This document shows positions 20,946-30,402 of a DNA stretch of 64,000 nucleotides, piece by piece. This stretch comes from Kordiimonas sediminis (lineage in GTDB: Bacteria; Pseudomonadota; Alphaproteobacteria; Sphingomonadales; Kordiimonadaceae): positions 1,054,001 to 1,118,000 of the forward strand of contig NZ_BNCI01000002.1 of assembly GCF_014656395.1 (NCBI RefSeq), read 5' to 3'. The translations under genes and the position numbers were made by a program. The stretch's first letter is position 1. The number at the start of each line of letters is the position of its first letter. Below the pieces are notes generated by a model. It was given only the letters and a program-made list of their open reading frames with translations. It searched no databases and was not told the DNA's origin.

Positions 20946-23360
20946 TCAATGAGTCGCGATTCCGCCCTCTTTTTCCGATTTTTCCGAAGAAATATCCGGC
21001 ATTGCCTCCTCTACCCATTCGATAGGAGTCATCTTCTCTGTCAGAGCATGAAATAGAACTTCATCAACTTCTGATACCGGTACAATCTCAAGACCTTTTT
21101 TCACATTATCAGGAATTTCTGCCAGATCTTTTTCGTTGTCTTTCGGAATTAATACTTTCTTGATTCCGCCTCGCAGTGCAGCCAAAAGCTTCTCCTTCAA
21201 GCCACCAATTGGCAGCACTCTGCCCCGCAATGTTACTTCACCTGTCATAGCGATATCTTTGCGAACAGGAATACCTGTAAGCGTTGATACGATTGACGTA
21301 CACATGGCAACACCGGCACTTGGACCATCCTTTGGCGTCGCCCCTTCTGGTACGTGAACGTGGATATCCTTCTTCTCAAACATTGATGGATGAATACCAT
21401 AATCGACACAGCGCGAATGCACAAAAGACCGGGCTGCATCAATAGACTCTTTCATCACATCGCCCAGTTTACCGGTCTGCTTAATCAGGCCTTTACCGGG
21501 AACGGTAACAGCTTCAATAGCGAGTAGCTCACCACCAACCTCGGTCCATGCAAGACCCGTTGTCAGACCGACTTGGTCTGTTTCCTCGACCTCACCGAAT
21601 CGGTATTTACGAACGCCTGCATATTGACCAAGGTTTCTTGAAGTAACGGCGACTGTTTCGCGGCTGCCTTCAACGATTTCTTTCACTGCTTTACGAATTA
21701 GTTTCGCCAGTTCGCGTTCCAGGCTACGAACACCAGCTTCCCGTGTGTAATAGCGAATCAGGTCACGGATGGCGCCATCAGAAATGGACCACTCGTTTTC
21801 CTTCAACCCATGATCAGAAATCAATTTTGAAATCAAATGGCGCTTGGAGATTTCCAGTTTTTCATCTTCCGTATAGCCGGACAACTGGATGATTTCCATC
21901 CGGTCAAGAAGCGGCCGCGGCATGTTCAGAGAGTTTGCTGTTGTCACAAACATTACATCCGACAGATCGTAATCAACCTCCAGATAATGGTCATTGAACT
22001 TATTATTTTGTTCCGGATCTAACACTTCCAGTAGTGCAGACGCTGGATCACCGCGAAAATCCTGCCCCATTTTATCGATTTCATCGAACAGGAAGAGTGG
22101 ATTCGTCGTTCCTGCTTTCTTCATCGACTGCATTACTTTTCCTGGCATAGAACCGATGTAGGTCCGCCGGTGTCCCCGAATTTCTGCTTCGTCACGAACA
22201 CCCCCCAGTGAAAAACGAATAAATTCCCGTCCTGTAGCCTTGGCGATAGATTTACCAAGGGACGTCTTACCAACACCCGGAGGGCCAACAAGACACAGAA
22301 TCGGTCCTTTAAGTTTTTTCGCCCGTTGCTGTACCGCCAAATACTCAATGATACGTTCTTTGACTTTTTCCAGACCGAAATGATCCGTATCCAGGACAAG
22401 CTGCGCCTTGGCAATATCTTTCTTAACGCGGCTTTTCTTACCCCACGGCACGCCCAGCATCCAATCAAGATAGTTACGAACAACCGTTGCTTCCGCGGAC
22501 ATTGGGCTCATATTTTTAAGCTTCTTGAGTTCTGCCATAGATTTCTCTTTGGCTTCTTTCGTCAGCTTAGTTTTGGCAATTTTTTCTTCAAGTTCCTGGG
22601 TTTCTTCACGGCCTTCATCGCCCTCACCCAGCTCTTTCTGAATGGCCTTCAACTGTTCGTTCAGATAATATTCGCGCTGTGTCTTTTCCATCTGGCGCTT
22701 CACGCGGCCACGAATTTTCTTTTCCACCTGCAAGACACCAATCTCACCTTCCATAAAGGCAAAGATACGCTCAAACCGCTCGGTAATGGTGGTAGCTTCA
22801 AGAAGCTCCTGCTTGTCCCCAATCTTCAATGCCAAATGAGATGCAATAGTATCCGCAAGCTTTTCCTGATCATCTATCTGGTTGATAGTTGCCACAACCT
22901 CTGCAGGGATCTTTTTGTTCAGCTTAACATATTGCTCAAACTGGGAAATCACAGTGCGGCCAAGCGCCTCCAGTTCAGCACTATCGTCTTCGCCCGGCTC
23001 AAGAACAGAAACCTGTGCTTCAAAGAAATCTTCCTGACGCACAAAATCCTCAATTCTCGCACGGGTTTGCCCCTCAACCAGAACTTTCACCGTCCCATCA
23101 GGAAGCTTTAGCAATTGCAATACCGTAGCAATCGTACCGATTTCATAGACATCTTCTACGGATGGATCGTCTTCTGCCCCATCTTTTTGCGCAACTAACA
23201 ATATCTGCTTGTCGTTTGCCATCACTTCTTCAAGCGCGAGAACAGATTTATCCCGCCCAACAAACAGCGGTACAATCATGTGCGGGAACACTACAATGTC
23301 CCGAAGCGGGAGAACCGGTAATGTCGCTGTGTCAGAAAAGTCAGATACGGAACTAGACAT
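20946..23360 (-). CDS. lon: ATP-dependent protease Lon
   Basis: An 804-residue cytoplasmic AAA+ protease that degrades damaged and regulatory proteins. Order of domains: N-terminal LON substrate domain (residues 12 to about 205), coiled linker, AAA+ domain with Walker A GPPGVGKTS near residue 355 and Walker B LFLFDEIDKM, and a C-terminal serine-lysine protease domain with the nucleophile in DGPSAGVAM and the catalytic lysine further on in the GGLKEKLLAA region. The length is normal for LonA. It is followed by its own terminator and then hup. An AGGA element precedes the ATG. Confidence 0.97.
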   Translation of the reverse strand: MSSSVSDFSDTATLPVLPLRDIVVFPHMIVPLFVGRDKSVLALEEVMANDKQILLVAQKDGAEDDPSVEDVYEIGTIATVLQLLKLPDGTVKVLVEGQTRARIEDFVRQEDFFEAQVSVLEPGEDDSAELEALGRTVISQFEQYVKLNKKIPAEVVATINQIDDQEKLADTIASHLALKIGDKQELLEATTITERFERIFAFMEGEIGVLQVEKKIRGRVKRQMEKTQREYYLNEQLKAIQKELGEGDEGREETQELEEKIAKTKLTKEAKEKSMAELKKLKNMSPMSAEATVVRNYLDWMLGVPWGKKSRVKKDIAKAQLVLDTDHFGLEKVKERIIEYLAVQQRAKKLKGPILCLVGPPGVGKTSLGKSIAKATGREFIRFSLGGVRDEAEIRGHRRTYIGSMPGKVMQSMKKAGTTNPLFLFDEIDKMGQDFRGDPASALLEVLDPEQNNKFNDHYLEVDYDLSDVMFVTTANSLNMPRPLLDRMEIIQLSGYTEDEKLEISKRHLISKLISDHGLKENEWSISDGAIRDLIRYYTREAGVRSLERELAKLIRKAVKEIVEGSRETVAVTSRNLGQYAGVRKYRFGEVEETDQVGLTTGLAWTEVGGELLAIEAVTVPGKGLIKQTGKLGDVMKESIDAARSFVHSRCVDYGIHPSMFEKKDIHVHVPEGATPKDGPSAGVAMCTSIVSTLTGIPVRKDIAMTGEVTLRGRVLPIGGLKEKLLAALRGGIKKVLIPKDNEKDLAEIPDNVKKGLEIVPVSEVDEVLFHALTEKMTPIEWVEEAMPDISSEKSEKEGGIATH

Positions 23361-23495
23361 GATAAATATCCTGATATCGATTAAAACTCATAGGGCTTTG
23401 CACCCTTAACACTAATTTTAAGCTATGAAAGCAGCAATAGATAGCGATATTGCAGCCGTTTATGGCTTTTGGTGAAGATTTATACACCTTCAGAA

Positions 23496-23532
23496 CAAAA
23501 ATTGGGGCTGAATAGCGAAATTCAACCCCAAT
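23496..23532 (-). terminator. Terminator of clpX
   Basis: On the minus strand, ATTGGGGTTGAAT and ATTCAGCCCCAAT form a 13-bp stem with a TTCGCT loop, followed by TTTTTG, about 30 bases after clpX. Confidence 0.92.
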
Positions 23533-23563
23533 AGAATATATTTTTATGTCTAAAGCTTAGAAA

Positions 23564-24832
23564 TTAGGCAGACTGATCTGCCTCGTCTTTCCGTTCTGCA
23601 TAAATCTGCAAAGGAGTCGCTTTACCGTTCACCACATCTGCGTTGATTACAATCTCCTCAACGCCTTCCAGGGAAGGAAGGTCAAACATAGTATCAAGCA
23701 GCGTATCTTCCATAATAGAACGCAACCCACGTGCACCGGTCTTACGCTCAATCGCCTGTTTAGCGACAGCAAAAAGCGCATCATCGGTGAAAGTAAGGGC
23801 CACATCTTCCATTTCGAAAAGCGCCTGATACTGCTTCAGTAGCGCATTTTTTGGAATGGACAGGATCTGAACCAGAGCATCTTCATCCAGATCTTCCAGC
23901 GTTGCGATTACAGGCAAACGGCCAACAAATTCTGGAATTAGACCAAACTTCAGCAAATCTTCTGGCTCTGTCTCAAGGAACAATTCACCTGTACCGCGGG
24001 TATCAGGGCCAGAAACAGCAGCACCAAAGCCGATTGACTTACCCTGCAGGCGGTTAGAAATGACCTTATCAAGGCCCGCAAATGCGCCACCACAGATAAA
24101 GAGAATGTTCGTTGTATCAACTTGTAGAAATTCCTGTTGAGGGTGTTTACGGCCACCTTGTGGCGGTACACTGGCAACAGTACCTTCCATGATCTTCAAC
24201 AGTGCCTGCTGCACACCTTCACCCGACACATCGCGGGTAATAGACGGGTTATCAGCCTTGCGACTAATCTTATCTACCTCGTCAATATAAACGATGCCGC
24301 GCTGTGCACGTTCAACATTATAATCCGCAGACTGCAATAGCTTCAGGATGATGTTCTCTACATCTTCGCCCACATAGCCCGCTTCGGTAAGCGTTGTCGC
24401 ATCTGCCATAGTAAACGGCACATCCAGAATGCGAGCAAGAGTCTGAGCGAGAAGTGTCTTACCGCACCCGGTAGGACCAACCAGAAGGATATTCGACTTG
24501 GACAGCTCCACGTCGTTATTTCCGGCACTAGCGTGGTTAAGACGCTTATAATGGTTGTGTACCGCTACTGACAGCACCTTTTTGGCACCTGCCTGACCGA
24601 TAACATAATCATTCAAAGTCTGAAGGATTTCCAGCGGTGATGGAACACCACTGCGACTGCCTGATGCAGCTGCTTTACCTTCTTCCTTGATAATATCGTT
24701 ACACAGCTCGACACATTCATCGCAGATAAAGACCGTAGGTCCTGCGATCAGCTTGCGTACTTCATGCTGGCTTTTGCCACAGAAGGAGCAGTAGAGCGTG
24801 TTTTTCGAATCGTTGTTACTCAAATCAGTCAC
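23564..24832 (-). CDS. clpX: ATP-dependent Clp protease ATP-binding subunit ClpX
   Basis: A 422-residue AAA+ unfoldase that feeds substrates to ClpP. The N-terminal zinc-binding domain has Cys15, Cys18, Cys37 and Cys40, Walker A GPTGCGKT is at residues 119-126, VYIDEVDKI is Walker B, and the IGF loop that docks on ClpP is in GKSIGFGAA. The start codon is GTG. It follows clpP in transcription order, separated by a hairpin and 170 bases. In alphaproteobacteria ClpXP controls cell-cycle regulators; nothing here is specific to that. Confidence 0.97.
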   Translation of the reverse strand: MTDLSNNDSKNTLYCSFCGKSQHEVRKLIAGPTVFICDECVELCNDIIKEEGKAAASGSRSGVPSPLEILQTLNDYVIGQAGAKKVLSVAVHNHYKRLNHASAGNNDVELSKSNILLVGPTGCGKTLLAQTLARILDVPFTMADATTLTEAGYVGEDVENIILKLLQSADYNVERAQRGIVYIDEVDKISRKADNPSITRDVSGEGVQQALLKIMEGTVASVPPQGGRKHPQQEFLQVDTTNILFICGGAFAGLDKVISNRLQGKSIGFGAAVSGPDTRGTGELFLETEPEDLLKFGLIPEFVGRLPVIATLEDLDEDALVQILSIPKNALLKQYQALFEMEDVALTFTDDALFAVAKQAIERKTGARGLRSIMEDTLLDTMFDLPSLEGVEEIVINADVVNGKATPLQIYAERKDEADQSA

Positions 24833-24942
24833 CGTTTTTTCCGGGAAAAGTCCCTTTTAACCAGCTTCATCGTAAACCGTGCATGTTCAGGCTTACAAGA
24901 AAAATATAAACAAAATATAACCAGACGTTCCAGAGACGCAAA

Positions 24943-24965
24943 ATCGCCCGCATATTCCGGGCGAT
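24943..24965 (-). terminator. Hairpin between clpP and clpX, probable terminator
   Basis: On the minus strand, ATCGCCCG-GAATATG-CGGGCGAT is followed by TTTTGCG. The T run is short, so it may only attenuate transcription into clpX. Confidence 0.6.
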
Positions 24966-25001
24966 AAAGCGCATAATCTAAGCCTTTCTTCAGGCCTGAA
25001 T

Positions 25002-25637
25002 TTATTTCTTTTCTTTCTTGCCTTCGTCTTCCCGACTGGTGATTACCTCATCAATCAGACCGAAAGATTTTGCTTCCTCAGCAGACATAAAGTTATCGCG
25101 GTCCATTGCCCCTTCGATCGTCTTAAGTTTCTGCCCGGTATGCTTCACATAAATTTCATTCAGGCGCTGACGCATTTTCAAAATTTCTTTTGCCTGGATT
25201 TCAATATCAGCAGCCTGCCCCTGCGCCCCACCAGATGGCTGATGGATCATTACACGTGCATTCGGCAGCGCGTAGCGCATTCCTGCTTCACCCGCAGTCA
25301 GTAGCAAGGATCCCATTGAACAGGCTTGACCAATACACATAGTCGCTACCTTTGGTCTGATATACTGCATCGTATCATACATTGACAGACCAGATGTCAC
25401 GACACCGCCCGGAGAATTGATGTAGAAGGAGATATCCTTCTCAGGATTTTCAGCTTCCAGAAACAGCAACTGCGCTACTATCAGGCTTGCAACCTGATCA
25501 TTCACAGGGCCTGTCAGGAAGATGATCCGCTCTTTCAACAGGCGCGAATAGATATCAAATGACCGCTCGCCCCTAGCCGTCTGCTCAACAACCATTGGCA
25601 CGAGTGTATTTGCGTAAATATCAAGCATATCAGTCAT
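25002..25637 (-). CDS. clpP: ATP-dependent Clp protease proteolytic subunit ClpP
   Basis: A 211-residue serine peptidase that forms the tetradecameric barrel of ClpXP. The catalytic serine is Ser107 in GQACSMGS and the histidine is His132 in MIHQPSGG; the charge-relay Asp is in the late [13 protein letters not shown] block. The frame can be extended to a TTG at 25649, but the ATG at 25637 ([12 protein letters not shown]) fits homologues and has GGGAA upstream. It ends in a Lys/Glu-rich tail ([10 protein letters not shown]). It lies between tig and clpX, the usual order. Confidence 0.95.
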   Translation of the reverse strand: MTDMLDIYANTLVPMVVEQTARGERSFDIYSRLLKERIIFLTGPVNDQVASLIVAQLLFLEAENPEKDISFYINSPGGVVTSGLSMYDTMQYIRPKVATMCIGQACSMGSLLLTAGEAGMRYALPNARVMIHQPSGGAQGQAADIEIQAKEILKMRQRLNEIYVKHTGQKLKTIEGAMDRDNFMSAEEAKSFGLIDEVITSREDEGKKEKK

Positions 25638-25785
25638 ATGAATTCCCAATCCGTTTCAGTTGCAGGACACCAGATATGGTGACCTATATCCATTTTCCAA
25701 GTGGTAAAAGATCATGAAGTAAGAGGCAAGCTTGAAAATCCTATTCGTACGTTAAATACGCCTAATGACCAAAAGCTAGACAGAC

Positions 25786-25814
25786 GAAAAAGGGCTCCGA
25801 ATGTCGGAGCCCTT
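25786..25814 (-). terminator. Terminator of tig
   Basis: On the minus strand, AGGGCTCCGA-CATT-CGGAGCCCT is followed by TTTTCG, 40 bases after the trigger factor stop. It is a strong, compact hairpin that separates tig from clpP. Confidence 0.93.
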
Positions 25815-25853
25815 AATACCTTACCACAGGTGATACCACCTGAAGCAGTTATT

Positions 25854-27416
25854 CTATTTTTCAGCTTTTTTAGCAGGAGCCTTTTTCTTGGCTGGTGCCT
25901 TTTTAGCTGCCGGCTTCTTCTCAGCTGCTTCTTTTTTTGCAGGAGCCTTTTTAGCCGCTGCTTTCTTAGCCGGGGCTTTTTTCTCGGCTGGCTCTTTCTT
26001 AGCTGCAGCTTTCTTAGCCGGAGCTTTTTTCTTAGCTGGCGCTTTTTTCTTAGTCTTTGGATTAGCTTCTTCTTCATCAGCTTCACGAACAGCTTTTTCA
26101 AGCTCTTCGCGAGAGACCTTCTTGTCTTTGAGGTCAGCCATTTCCAGAACGAAATCTACAACCTTTTCTTCAAAGATTGGAGCACGCAGCTGTGCACGAG
26201 CTTCTTCATTCTCCTGGAAGAATTTGAAGACTTCAGCTTCCTGACCAGGATAACGACGCGCCTCTTCAAAGATACGCTTGTTTACTTCTTCCTGGTTTAC
26301 CTGAATTTCGTTTTTCACGCCCAGCTCGGAGAGAAGAAGACCAAGGCGAACACGGCGTTCAGCAATGGCACGGAACTCAGCCGCTTCTTCTTTGTCCTCT
26401 GGCTCTTCCTGGCCCTCAAAGTCTTCAGGCTTGGCATCACCAGACATGATGCTGTCACGTTTGATCTGCTCCCAAATCTGCTTGAACTCCAGATCAACCA
26501 TACCCTGCGGTACGTCGAAGGAATATTCATCAGCAAGAACATCAAGGAGAGAACGCTTCAGTTTAGCACGTGTAAGCGTGTTGTTGTCAGCTTCGATCTG
26601 ACCTTTTAGAGCTTCTTTAAGACCGTCCAGGTCTTCGAGACCCAGACCTTTTGCAAGCTCATCGTCAATTTTTGTTTCAGTCGGACGACGTACTTCTTTC
26701 ACAGTTACTGTAAACTCAGCCGCTGCACCCGCCAGGTCTGCAGAGTGATACTGCTCAGGGAAAGTAACTTCAACGATCTTCTCGTCGCCAGCCTTTACGC
26801 CTACCAGTTGCTCTTCAAAACCTGGAATGAAGGTGTTTGAGCCAAGCTCAAGAGCAAAGTCTTCGCCCTTACCACCATCGAATTCAACACCGTCTTTACG
26901 ACCAACAAAATCGATAAGAAGCTGGTCGCCTTCAGCAGCTTTTGTAGTCTTCGCAGCCTTCTTGAAAGACTTTTGACCTTCAGCAATACGCTCCAGAGAT
27001 TTGTTAATCTCTGCTTCTTCAACGTCTGCAACCCAGCGCTCTAGTGATGGCGCTTTAAAGCCTTCAACATCAACATTTGGAAGGATTTCCACTTTCAAAG
27101 TGTATTCCAGATCCTTGCCGTCTGCATAATCACCAAGATCAATGTCTGGACGCAAAGCAGGACGGATATCCTTGTCTTCGAAAAGCTTGGCAGACGTTTC
27201 CTGAATTGTTTCATTCAGAACCTGACCCATTGCACGATCACCGTGCATCCGCTTCAGAAGCGAAATAGGAGCTTTACCTGGACGGAAGCCTTTAATCTTG
27301 GCGTTTTTACGGAAGTCTTCAAGAACAACATTCAAGCGTTCATCAAGTTCACCGGCAGTTACGGTAACTTTAAATTCGCGCTTCAAACCTTCGTTCAGCA
27401 GTTCGTCGATCTGCAT
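25854..27416 (-). CDS. tig: Trigger factor with a Lys/Ala/Pro-rich C-terminal tail
   Basis: A 520-residue ribosome-associated chaperone and peptidyl-prolyl isomerase. The ribosome-binding domain has the signature GFRPGKAP at about residues 43-50, the FKBP-like domain spans about 150-245 (DFVGRKDGVEFDGG), and the substrate-binding C domain ends near residue 450. Residues 452-520 are an added tail made almost only of K, A, P and E in repeats such as KKAPAKKAAAKK, resembling histone H1 or HctB-type nucleoid proteins. The tail makes the protein roughly 70 residues longer than the usual 430-450. It is encoded without frame breaks and ends just before a strong terminator, so it is not an assembly artefact. 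tRNA-Leu lies 97 bases upstream. Confidence 0.95.
   Translation of the reverse strand: MQIDELLNEGLKREFKVTVTAGELDERLNVVLEDFRKNAKIKGFRPGKAPISLLKRMHGDRAMGQVLNETIQETSAKLFEDKDIRPALRPDIDLGDYADGKDLEYTLKVEILPNVDVEGFKAPSLERWVADVEEAEINKSLERIAEGQKSFKKAAKTTKAAEGDQLLIDFVGRKDGVEFDGGKGEDFALELGSNTFIPGFEEQLVGVKAGDEKIVEVTFPEQYHSADLAGAAAEFTVTVKEVRRPTETKIDDELAKGLGLEDLDGLKEALKGQIEADNNTLTRAKLKRSLLDVLADEYSFDVPQGMVDLEFKQIWEQIKRDSIMSGDAKPEDFEGQEEPEDKEEAAEFRAIAERRVRLGLLLSELGVKNEIQVNQEEVNKRIFEEARRYPGQEAEVFKFFQENEEARAQLRAPIFEEKVVDFVLEMADLKDKKVSREELEKAVREADEEEANPKTKKKAPAKKKAPAKKAAAKKEPAEKKAPAKKAAAKKAPAKKEAAEKKPAAKKAPAKKKAPAKKAEK
25857..26063 (-). repeat. Degenerate tandem repeats encoding the trigger factor tail
   Basis: The 3' end of tig consists of imperfect 9-15 base units encoding AKK, PAKK and AAKK blocks with occasional EKK or EP variants. 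Such arrays expand and contract by slippage, so tail length may vary between strains. Confidence 0.75.
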
Positions 27417-27451
27417 CGCTCATCCCACTTTCATAATCTCTAATATGTGTG

Positions 27452-27477
27452 CCCGATCTGCGATTTTGCAGTTCGGG
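27452..27477 (-). other. Imperfect hairpin between tRNA-Leu and tig
   Basis: CCCGAACTGC and GCAGATCGGG pair with one mismatch around an AAAATC loop. There is no T run, so it is not an obvious terminator; it could be a processing site or part of the tig leader. tig starts 36 bases downstream. Confidence 0.3.
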
Positions 27478-27512
27478 TGTCTGTACCCTACCCTGTGCTT
27501 ATTTCGGAAAGA

Positions 27513-27598
27513 TGGTGCGGGCGGAGGGACTTGAACCCCCACGTCCGAAGGACACTAGAACCTAAATCTAGCGCGTCTACCAATTTCGCCACGCCCGC
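27513..27598 (-). tRNA. tRNA-Leu (TAG)
   Basis: An 86-nt class II tRNA with a long variable arm (GTCCTTCGGAC), acceptor GCGGGCG, anticodon loop TTTAGGT reading TAG, and encoded CCA. It lies on the same strand as tig, 97 bases upstream of it. The 254 bases between it and the nnr gene hold no gene that I can see; the tRNA promoter should be there, but none stands out. Confidence 0.97.
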
Positions 27599-27852
27599 AG
27601 TTCCATTTTCCGTTCAGCCGTTTGACGATCCTCAAGGGAGTCTGGCTGGGCACAAACAATAGCGGCGCCACATTTGGCACCGCGAGTGATTTGTGATTGT
27701 GGGCTTATAACAGGCGCGCGCCGGAGCACAAGCTTTTTTTCACCTGAGGAGACGCTTTTTCCCGAAAGCACCCTATTTTGGCATTTCGCCTACCCCAAAT
27801 CCGGATGCCGATAAACACACTATGAGCGAGCAATATCGCCGATCACCACGCA

Positions 27853-29346
27853 TTATGGCAGTGACTTGGCAATCGCTGGCAGCAGATCACTGGCGATCAA
27901 ACCGCGCCCCGCTACCTCCCCGGACTTTCCGTGTAGCCACACTGCATAAGACACAGATTCAAAGAGCGGCAGACCCTGCGCCAGAACTCCGGCTATGATT
28001 CCAGCAAGAACATCGCCTGCACCCGCCACAGACAACCATGCCGGTGCGTTGCTGGCAATTGATGCCCTGCCATCTGGCGCGGCAACAATAGTAGACACCC
28101 CCTTCAGTACAATGACGCAGTCCGTTTGACGCGCGGCCTGCCTTGCAGCAGACAGACGATCATCCAGTGAAATGTCCGGAAACATTTTCTTAAACTCGCC
28201 ATCATGTGGCGTCAAAACAATGTCTTGCCCAGAATAATCAGATAGTTGCACCATTTGCCGCGCCAAACTGGTAAGCGCATCCGCATCCAGAACAGTCCTG
28301 CGCCTTTCATTTAAAACAGCAAGAATAGTTTCTGTCGTTTTCTCTCCAACACCCAGCCCCGGACCGGCAACAATTGTATTGATACGCTTGTCCGCCATAA
28401 TACTTAGAAGGCCAAAGCTGCTGTCATAACGCCTGACCATAACATCTGTTAAAGCCGTCGCCTGAATAGAATAGGATTCTGAAGGGCATGCCAGTGTACT
28501 CAATCCACACCCTGACCTGAGCGCAGCCAAACTGGCAAGACGTGAAGCGCCCAGCGCGGGCTCCCGCCCACCCAGAACCAGCACGTGTCCGCGGTCATAT
28601 TTATGAGAGGATGGCCCCGGATGAAAAACCGCCCCTTGCCACAGACTGGCCGTATTCCAATAGGTATTCACTTGAATATCGGCCAGACAGTCCCGCGAAA
28701 TACCAATATCCACGACATGAATATTGTCTATTCCGCCAGAATAATACCGCCCTGGCGTCAGGATGTGGCCTGGTTTGTAAGAGAAAAAAGTAACAGAAGT
28801 ATCCGCCTGAATAGCAGTCCCCTGTACCTGCCCCGTCGCACCAGACAGCCCGGAAGGCAAATCAACCGCCAAAACCACGGCAGATCCTTCGTTTACTGCC
28901 TCTATGACAGCCGCAATATCTCCTTCAATATCGCGGTCCAGCCCAGCTCCAAACATGGCATCAATCACAAGGTCTGCCGATTTCAGTGCGTTAAGGTCCA
29001 TCGGTCGTGTCCGGCCAATCCATGGCCGCGCCATAATGGCTGCGTCACCCTTCAACGCCATAATATCGCTGATTGGCATCACTGATACAGTATAGCCCCA
29101 CTCAGCCAGATATCTGGCCGCGACATAGCCATCACCGCCGTTGTTGCCTGGTCCACACAAAACAATGATAGTACCATCACCGTTATGGGGCATCATTTCA
29201 GTAGCTACTTCTGCAACTGATTTACCAGCCCTTTCCATCAGCGTAATACCGGACGTGCCATTTTGCATCGCCCAGGTATCCGCCGCATACATTTGATGCG
29301 GTGACAATAGTATATGACTTTCCGGCAAACGCGGATCCAACCCCAT
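27853..29346 (-). CDS. nnr: Bifunctional NAD(P)H-hydrate epimerase/dehydratase
   Basis: About 497 residues. The N-terminal YjeF_N domain epimerises R- and S-NAD(P)HX (GPGNNGGDGYVAARYLAEWG motif) and the C-terminal YjeF_C domain is the ADP/ATP-dependent dehydratase (VAGPGLGVG, LDADAL, TPHDGEFKKMF, GDVLAGIIAGVLAQG). Together they repair hydrated NADH and NADPH. The frame opens at 29391; I prefer the ATG at 29346 (MGLDPRLPESH) because GGATGGAG sits 6 bases upstream, but starts at 29391 or 29358 are possible. The length of the two-domain form is normal. Confidence 0.94.
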   Translation of the reverse strand: MGLDPRLPESHILLSPHQMYAADTWAMQNGTSGITLMERAGKSVAEVATEMMPHNGDGTIIVLCGPGNNGGDGYVAARYLAEWGYTVSVMPISDIMALKGDAAIMARPWIGRTRPMDLNALKSADLVIDAMFGAGLDRDIEGDIAAVIEAVNEGSAVVLAVDLPSGLSGATGQVQGTAIQADTSVTFFSYKPGHILTPGRYYSGGIDNIHVVDIGISRDCLADIQVNTYWNTASLWQGAVFHPGPSSHKYDRGHVLVLGGREPALGASRLASLAALRSGCGLSTLACPSESYSIQATALTDVMVRRYDSSFGLLSIMADKRINTIVAGPGLGVGEKTTETILAVLNERRRTVLDADALTSLARQMVQLSDYSGQDIVLTPHDGEFKKMFPDISLDDRLSAARQAARQTDCVIVLKGVSTIVAAPDGRASIASNAPAWLSVAGAGDVLAGIIAGVLAQGLPLFESVSYAVWLHGKSGEVAGRGLIASDLLPAIAKSLP

Positions 29347-29466
29347 AACCAACTCCATCCCTCTCACAGACCTGACGAATCGCTTTAGCATATCAAAAGA
29401 ATCGATTCGACAAACGCCAAAACTTTACTTTTATTGCAGTTCTTATCTCAGGGAAGCTGATACGGA

Positions 29467-29619
29467 GTGACGAATCTATTAATTTCAATACGCGATATAT
29501 GTACGGATATAGAAGACAAAAGACTTGTTATGCTTGGAGAACTTACACCTGAACATTGCATGGACAAGCGACATGAAATCACTGCTAAAATTTCAGAGGC
29601 TAAGTTGCTGGACATTTAA
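29467..29619 (+). CDS. Possible 50-residue small protein
   Basis: A GTG-initiated frame in the gap between nnr (opposite strand) and tRNA-His, with AGGGAA about 11 bases upstream. The predicted peptide contains a charged stretch (DIEDKRLVMLGELTPEHCMDKRH cut across two halves) and looks helical and protein-like, without low complexity. No family is recognised and the length is near chance. If false, this 240-base gap holds nothing else that I can see. Confidence 0.25.
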   Translation: MTNLLISIRDICTDIEDKRLVMLGELTPEHCMDKRHEITAKISEAKLLDI

Positions 29620-29634
29620 GGAAGGCAGGGAAAG

Positions 29635-29712
29635 TGGGGCGAGTGACCGGAATTGAACCGGCGACTTCCAGAATCACAATCTGGCGCTCTAACCAACTGA
29701 GCTACACCCGCC
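29635..29712 (-). tRNA. tRNA-His (GTG), with encoded G-1 and C73
   Basis: A 78-nt gene: acceptor GCGGGTG pairs with CACTCGC and an additional G at -1 faces C73, followed by encoded CCA. The anticodon loop TTGTGAT reads GTG. Many Rhizobiales, Rhodobacterales and Caulobacterales lack G-1 and carry A73, so the canonical form here is a useful lineage marker. Confidence 0.96.
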
Positions 29713-29757
29713 ACAACATTTCAAACCAAACGGAGCAATTGCCCGTTGGGTGCGCCT

Positions 29758-29786
29758 GTTTATGCGCACTGCCCCCCATTCGTCAA
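29758..29786 (-). promoter_or_regulatory. Promoter of tRNA-His
   Basis: On the minus strand, TTGACG (29786-29781), a 17-base spacer and ATAAAC (29763-29758), facing tRNA-His about 40 bases downstream. Confidence 0.4.
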
Positions 29787-29945
29787 GACCTAAGATGCCC
29801 GAAAATCGTTTTTTCTGCTCCGTGAGGGACAGTAAAATGCTTCACCAATAGTCACCTGCTTATTTTTTAATCACATTAAAAGTCAGAATACAGACTTTTG
29901 CTGTGAGTTTTTCGCATAAAACTGCCGTTTCATCAGCCATTCTAA

Positions 29946-30350
<405 letters not shown>

Positions 30351-30402
30351 TTCTGCGGCATCCAAGAATTCAAACCATCCGACGTTTTAAAAGAGGTCCA
30401 AT

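Noticed and set aside
22326-23111. 261-codon plus-strand frame inside lon
   Set aside because: A long antisense frame with Phe/Leu-rich composition, explained by the Lys/Glu-rich coding strand of Lon.
25701-26609. 302-codon plus-strand frame opposite tig
   Set aside because: Antisense shadow of the Lys/Ala repeats of the trigger factor tail, giving Phe/Leu/Ser low-complexity sequence.
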